In this document: one piece after another, positions 60,981-64,000 of the stretch
Position numbering within the stretch: the stretch's first letter is position 1
Layout: each line of letters starts with the position of its first letter
NCBI GenBank assembly: GCA_021770345.1
Contig: JAETRD010000003.1
Span: 107,635-171,634 of the forward strand
Length of the DNA: 64,000 bases
Reading direction: 5' to 3'
From: Lachnospiraceae bacterium
GTDB taxonomy: Bacteria > Bacillota > Clostridia > Lachnospirales > Lachnospiraceae
Made by a program: the position numbers and the translations under genes
Notes under the pieces: model-generated
Seen by the model: the letters and a program-made list of their open reading frames with translations, nothing else
The model's database searches: none
What the model was told of the DNA's origin: nothing

Positions 60981-63395
60981 TTATTTCATCACCAGATTGA
61001 CAATTCTGCCCGGCACATAAATCTCTTTTACGACATTGCCGGTCAGTTTTTCCGCCACGGATTCTTTTGCCCTTGCAATGACGTCCTCCTTCGCGTCATC
61101 CCTGCCGATTGCCAATGTTCCTTTCGTTTTTCCGTTAATCTGCACTGCAATCTCCACCGTATCTTCCACGGTCTTTGCCTCGTCATACTCCGGCCAGCGC
61201 TCGAATGCGATCGTGTCATGATGCCCTAATTTCTCCCAGAGTTCCTCTCCCACATGCGGACAGATACAGGAAAACATCTGAATCAGGCCTTCCGCATACG
61301 CTCTCGGGCATGTTCCTGCCTTGTAGACCTCATTGACAAAAATCATCATCTGGCTGATTGCCGTATTATATCCGAGCTCCTCAAAATCGTTCGTCACTTT
61401 CTTTACGGTCTGATGATAGACTTTCGTGAGGGTTCCGTCATCTTCCTCCGTGATATTTTCCGGATTCGAAAAGAACGTCCACACCCTTGTGATGAATTTT
61501 CTTGCCCCCTGCACACCGTTGTCGTTCCACGGTTTTGACACTTCAAGCGGGCCCATAAACATTTCATAGAGCCTGAGCGTATCTGCCCCGTATTCCCTTA
61601 CGATATCGCTTGGATTCACCACATACTCCGGGAAACGTTTTCCCATCTTAATTCCGTTTCCACCTAAAATCATACCCTGATGAACCAGCTTTTTGAACGG
61701 TTCTTTGACCGGCGAGAGCCCCTTGTCATAGAGGAAACGGTTCCAGATACGCGAATAGATCAGATGTCCCACCGCATGCTCCGGACCCCCCACATATAAG
61801 TCTACCGGGAGCCAGTGCTTTAACAATTCCTGATCGGCAAATTCTTTCTCGTTATCCGGGTCAATATATCTCATGTAGTACCAGGAGGAACCTGCAGAAC
61901 CGGGCATCGTGGAAGTCTCGCGCGTACCCCTGACGCCGTCTTTGTCATACTGTTTCCATTCGGCCGCATTCTCTAACGGCGCCTTGCCGTTCTTTCCCTT
62001 ATAATCCTCAAGTTCCGGCAGAATCAGCGGCAGCTCCTCATCCGGCAGAAAATAGATTTCCCCGTCCTCCTTATAGACACAGGGAACCGGTTCGCCCCAA
62101 TATCTCTGACGGGCAAAAATCCACTCTCTGAAATGGTAGTTGACCTTTCTTCTGGCCACGCCCATCTTTTCGAGTTTTGCCGTGATGGCTTCCTTGGCCT
62201 CCTCCACGGTAAGTCCGGTAAATTCCTCGGAGTTCATCAGTTTGCAGCCCTTGCCGAGATAATCCGTCTTTTCAAACGCATGTTCCGAGACGTTCGCCCC
62301 GTCAATGACCTGAAGCATATCGATATGGTGCGCCACGGCATACTCAAAATCACGCTGGTCATGACTCGGAACTGCCATGACCGCTCCCGTTCCGTAGCTT
62401 GCAAGTACGAAATCACCGATAAAGAGCGGCACCTCCCTCCCGTTTACCGGATTGATGGCAGAAAGCCCCTTTAACATACAGCCGGACTTCGTCTTGTTCA
62501 GCTCCGTGCGGTCCATATCATTCTTTTTATTTGTCTCGTCAATGTAGGCCTGTACTTCCTCCCTGTTTAAAACACGGTCCAACAGGCTCTTTACAATCTC
62601 TCCGTCCGGCGCAAGCACCATGAACGTGATACCGTAAATCGTCTCGATACAGGTCGTGAAAATCGAGAAGTTCCCGCCGCCCACAATCTGAAAATCCACC
62701 TCGACACCGGTGCTCTTTCCGATCCAGTTTCTCTGAATCTCCTTTGTGGAGGACGGCCAGTCAATCTCGTCAAGCCCCTCCAACAGCTTCTCCGCAAAGG
62801 CCGGCTGGTCAATCACCCACTGCTTCATATTCTTTCTGACCACCGGATAACCGCCGCGCTCCGACTTCCCGTCAATGACTTCATCATTGGAAAGCACGGT
62901 TCCAAGCTCCTCGCACCAGTTTACCGGCATATCAATATATTTCGCATAACCTGCCTCGTACAGCTGTTTGAAAATCCACTGCGTCCATTTATAGAATTTC
63001 GGGTCGGATGTCGCAATCATTTTCGACCAGTCATAGTCAAATCCCAGCTCTCTGAGCTGCTGTGAGAACGTTTTAATGTTCTCCTCAGTAAATCCCGCCG
63101 GATGGTTCCCGGTGGCCACCGCGTACTGTTCTGCGGGAAGCCCGAAGGAATCATACCCCATGGGGTGAAGCACATTATAGCCCTGCATCCGTTTCATCCT
63201 TGACATGATATCCGTAGCCGTATACCCTTCCGGATGCCCGGCATGAAGCCCCACACCCGACGGATAGGGGAACATGTCCAGCGCATAATACTTCGGCTTA
63301 CTGAAATCCCGGACATCTGTCTTAAAAGTCTGATGTTCCTCCCAATAGTTCTGCCATTTTTTCTCCACAACCTTATGATTATAAAGTTCTGACAT
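60981..63395 (-). CDS. leuS: Leucine-tRNA ligase
   Basis: Class I synthetase of 804 residues charging tRNA-Leu. HIGH-like HAGHPEGYTATDIM follows MFPYPSGVGL. The CP1 editing domain includes a VEVDFQIVGG and SHDQRDFEYA region. The LeuRS-specific and KMSKS-like region shows GNGIKMGKRFPEYVVNP, a variant of KMSKS, followed by REYGADTLRLYEMFMGPLE. The C-terminal part ends VNGKTKGTLAIGRDDAKE and a short beta domain. The start is ATG 63395, six bases after AAGGAGG; a longer frame to 63536 would run through the T-box terminator. It has a T-box leader and its own promoter. Confidence 0.97.
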   Translation of the reverse strand: MSELYNHKVVEKKWQNYWEEHQTFKTDVRDFSKPKYYALDMFPYPSGVGLHAGHPEGYTATDIMSRMKRMQGYNVLHPMGYDSFGLPAEQYAVATGNHPAGFTEENIKTFSQQLRELGFDYDWSKMIATSDPKFYKWTQWIFKQLYEAGYAKYIDMPVNWCEELGTVLSNDEVIDGKSERGGYPVVRKNMKQWVIDQPAFAEKLLEGLDEIDWPSSTKEIQRNWIGKSTGVEVDFQIVGGGNFSIFTTCIETIYGITFMVLAPDGEIVKSLLDRVLNREEVQAYIDETNKKNDMDRTELNKTKSGCMLKGLSAINPVNGREVPLFIGDFVLASYGTGAVMAVPSHDQRDFEYAVAHHIDMLQVIDGANVSEHAFEKTDYLGKGCKLMNSEEFTGLTVEEAKEAITAKLEKMGVARRKVNYHFREWIFARQRYWGEPVPCVYKEDGEIYFLPDEELPLILPELEDYKGKNGKAPLENAAEWKQYDKDGVRGTRETSTMPGSAGSSWYYMRYIDPDNEKEFADQELLKHWLPVDLYVGGPEHAVGHLIYSRIWNRFLYDKGLSPVKEPFKKLVHQGMILGGNGIKMGKRFPEYVVNPSDIVREYGADTLRLYEMFMGPLEVSKPWNDNGVQGARKFITRVWTFFSNPENITEEDDGTLTKVYHQTVKKVTNDFEELGYNTAISQMMIFVNEVYKAGTCPRAYAEGLIQMFSCICPHVGEELWEKLGHHDTIAFERWPEYDEAKTVEDTVEIAVQINGKTKGTLAIGRDDAKEDVIARAKESVAEKLTGNVVKEIYVPGRIVNLVMK

Positions 63396-63429
63396 ATCAA
63401 TCCTCCTTAAAATGAATATTACATATAAA

Positions 63430-63770
63430 AATCTCCGTCTCTGACCGAAAGCCCTGCTCTCGCTGTCAGAGACGGAGACTACTTTCCCCGCGGTACCACT
63501 CTGTTTCGCACAGTTCCTGTCCGATGTCTCACCCATGCATCCGGCCGCCGCCCCGTGCGCTCTTATCCTCCTTAACGCGGACTCACGCCCAAAGCTACTC
63601 AGATCCGTCGGCTGTCAGCCGGCAATCCTTCCCCTCGGGAACTCGGAGGCGAGTTCGAAATCCTTCGCTGCTGTCTTGCACCCTGCGACAGCTCTCTGAA
63701 AACCAGGTATTCCTACTACTCCTCGTCAAAGTCTTTTCTTTTTGTCAGTGCGATATTTGCATCGCGAATA
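63430..63770 (-). promoter_or_regulatory. T-box leader of leuS (Leu specifier)
   Basis: The minus strand shows AGAGTGGTACCGCGG (63488-63502), the T-box core. A perfect 14-bp terminator stem (63432-63445 with 63465-63478) and TTTTTATATG follow. Upstream are AGAGAGCTG, the GGGTGCAAG loop, GAACTCGCC and ATCTGAGTAG. The specifier is probably CTC at 63651-63653, reading Leu. Confidence 0.92.
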
Positions 63771-63776
63771 TGATTT

Positions 63777-63804
63777 ATTTTAACACAATACACGCATTTG
63801 TCAA
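63777..63804 (-). promoter_or_regulatory. Promoter of leuS
   Basis: A consensus TTGACA (63799-63804) and TAAAAT (63777-63782) on the minus strand are spaced by 16 bases, just upstream of the T-box leader. Confidence 0.78.
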
Positions 63805-63826
63805 CAAATTTCATCACCGTTCCGTC

Positions 63827-64000
63827 TCACTCCACCCTGTTCGGTGCCAGAAACCGATTGTAAAACCGCAGCAGGCCGTCCGCACTCTCCGTGTCCCCGA
63901 ATCCGTTCTCATTGATAAACGCTTTCATCTCGAGCACCGTCTCATGTGTAAAATAGTAGGTCTCCTCCGGCGTGTCGTTCCGCAGGTTTGCAAACGCCTC
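63827..64000 (-). CDS. C-terminal end of an unidentified gene
   Basis: The last 57 codons and TGA stop of a minus-strand gene entering from the right edge. The visible tail reads EAFANLRNDTPEETYYFTHET, then VLEMKAFINENGFGDTESAD, then GLLRFYNRFLAPNRVE. It is acidic and mostly helical, with codon use like the neighbours. It has no motif that identifies the family. It ends 23 bases before the -35 box of the leuS promoter, without a visible terminator in between. Confidence 0.75.
   Translation of the reverse strand, partial: EAFANLRNDTPEETYYFTHETVLEMKAFINENGFGDTESADGLLRFYNRFLAPNRVE

Noticed and set aside
63396-63536. N-terminal extension of leuS by 47 codons
   Set aside because: The extension runs through the T-box terminator; AAGGAGG before ATG 63395 marks the real start.
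1-64000. tRNA, rRNA, insertion sequence, prophage or integrase genes
   Set aside because: None could be recognised; the only mobile-like signals are short non-coding repeats.

Overview
The window looks like a chromosome segment of a motile, anaerobic Lachnospiraceae bacterium (Firmicutes, Clostridia), possibly close to Roseburia. The basis is the gene set and gene style: formyl-tetrahydrofolate synthetase, ATP-type PEP carboxykinase, Rex, T-box leaders, SpoIID and TepA/SpoIIIE neighbours, a cysteine-rich small protein of the kind usually annotated in this family, chemotaxis and PilZ proteins, and very regular GGAGG ribosome sites. Base composition is roughly half G+C by eye. I see no rRNA, tRNA, CRISPR array, prophage or insertion sequence. 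Most genes lie on the minus strand.

Region 1 (1-9.1 kb): partial fhs, an FtsK/SpoIIIE DNA pump, uppP, a TepA-like Clp-fold protease, glgA and metY. Region 2 (9.2-22 kb): yebC, a CNNM/CorC-like membrane protein, mazF without a neighbouring mazE, alr overlapping nnrD, rex with an ABC-F ATPase, then a TCA-branch cluster (icd, FCD-GntR regulator, Re-citrate-synthase-like enzyme). That cluster has a perfect 24-bp palindrome over its promoter. Next comes a response regulator whose phosphoacceptor aspartate is replaced by alanine. Region 3 (22.1-24.8 kb) is the least explained: a 77-residue protein with 14 cysteines, a 48-residue microprotein, two related small soluble proteins and a secreted InlB-repeat protein.

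Region 4 (24.8-40.7 kb): an EF-G paralogue, tyrA, a PilZ protein, queA, the pheST operon with a Phe T-box, a BrkB-type membrane protein, a large SpoIID protein, a structured non-coding RNA candidate with its own promoter, a lipoprotein, pckA and cdd. Region 5 (40.9-51.4 kb): a Si-citrate synthase, an OmpR-type two-component system, a CheY plus MshEN/CheX pair, threonine synthase, a chemotaxis receptor and an AP2 protein with a decayed HNH-like centre. Region 6 (51.4-64 kb): leuCD with a divergent LysR gene, a MATE transporter, and a T-box-controlled leuS followed without a gap by a two-component system and an FtsX-type ABC transporter.

The strongest unexplained signals are dispersed non-coding elements. 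A 93-bp leader is nearly identical before pheT and cdd (89 of 93 bases). Its 3' part is related to the leuD leader and to an orphan copy at 27.1 kb. A hairpin repeat family occurs at 14.6, 20.9 and 38.2 kb, with a fivefold 25-bp tandem array at 47.0 kb. A two-hairpin element occurs at 6.1 and 42.7 kb. Start sites were chosen from visible ribosome-binding sites; domain assignments come from motif recognition, not searches.
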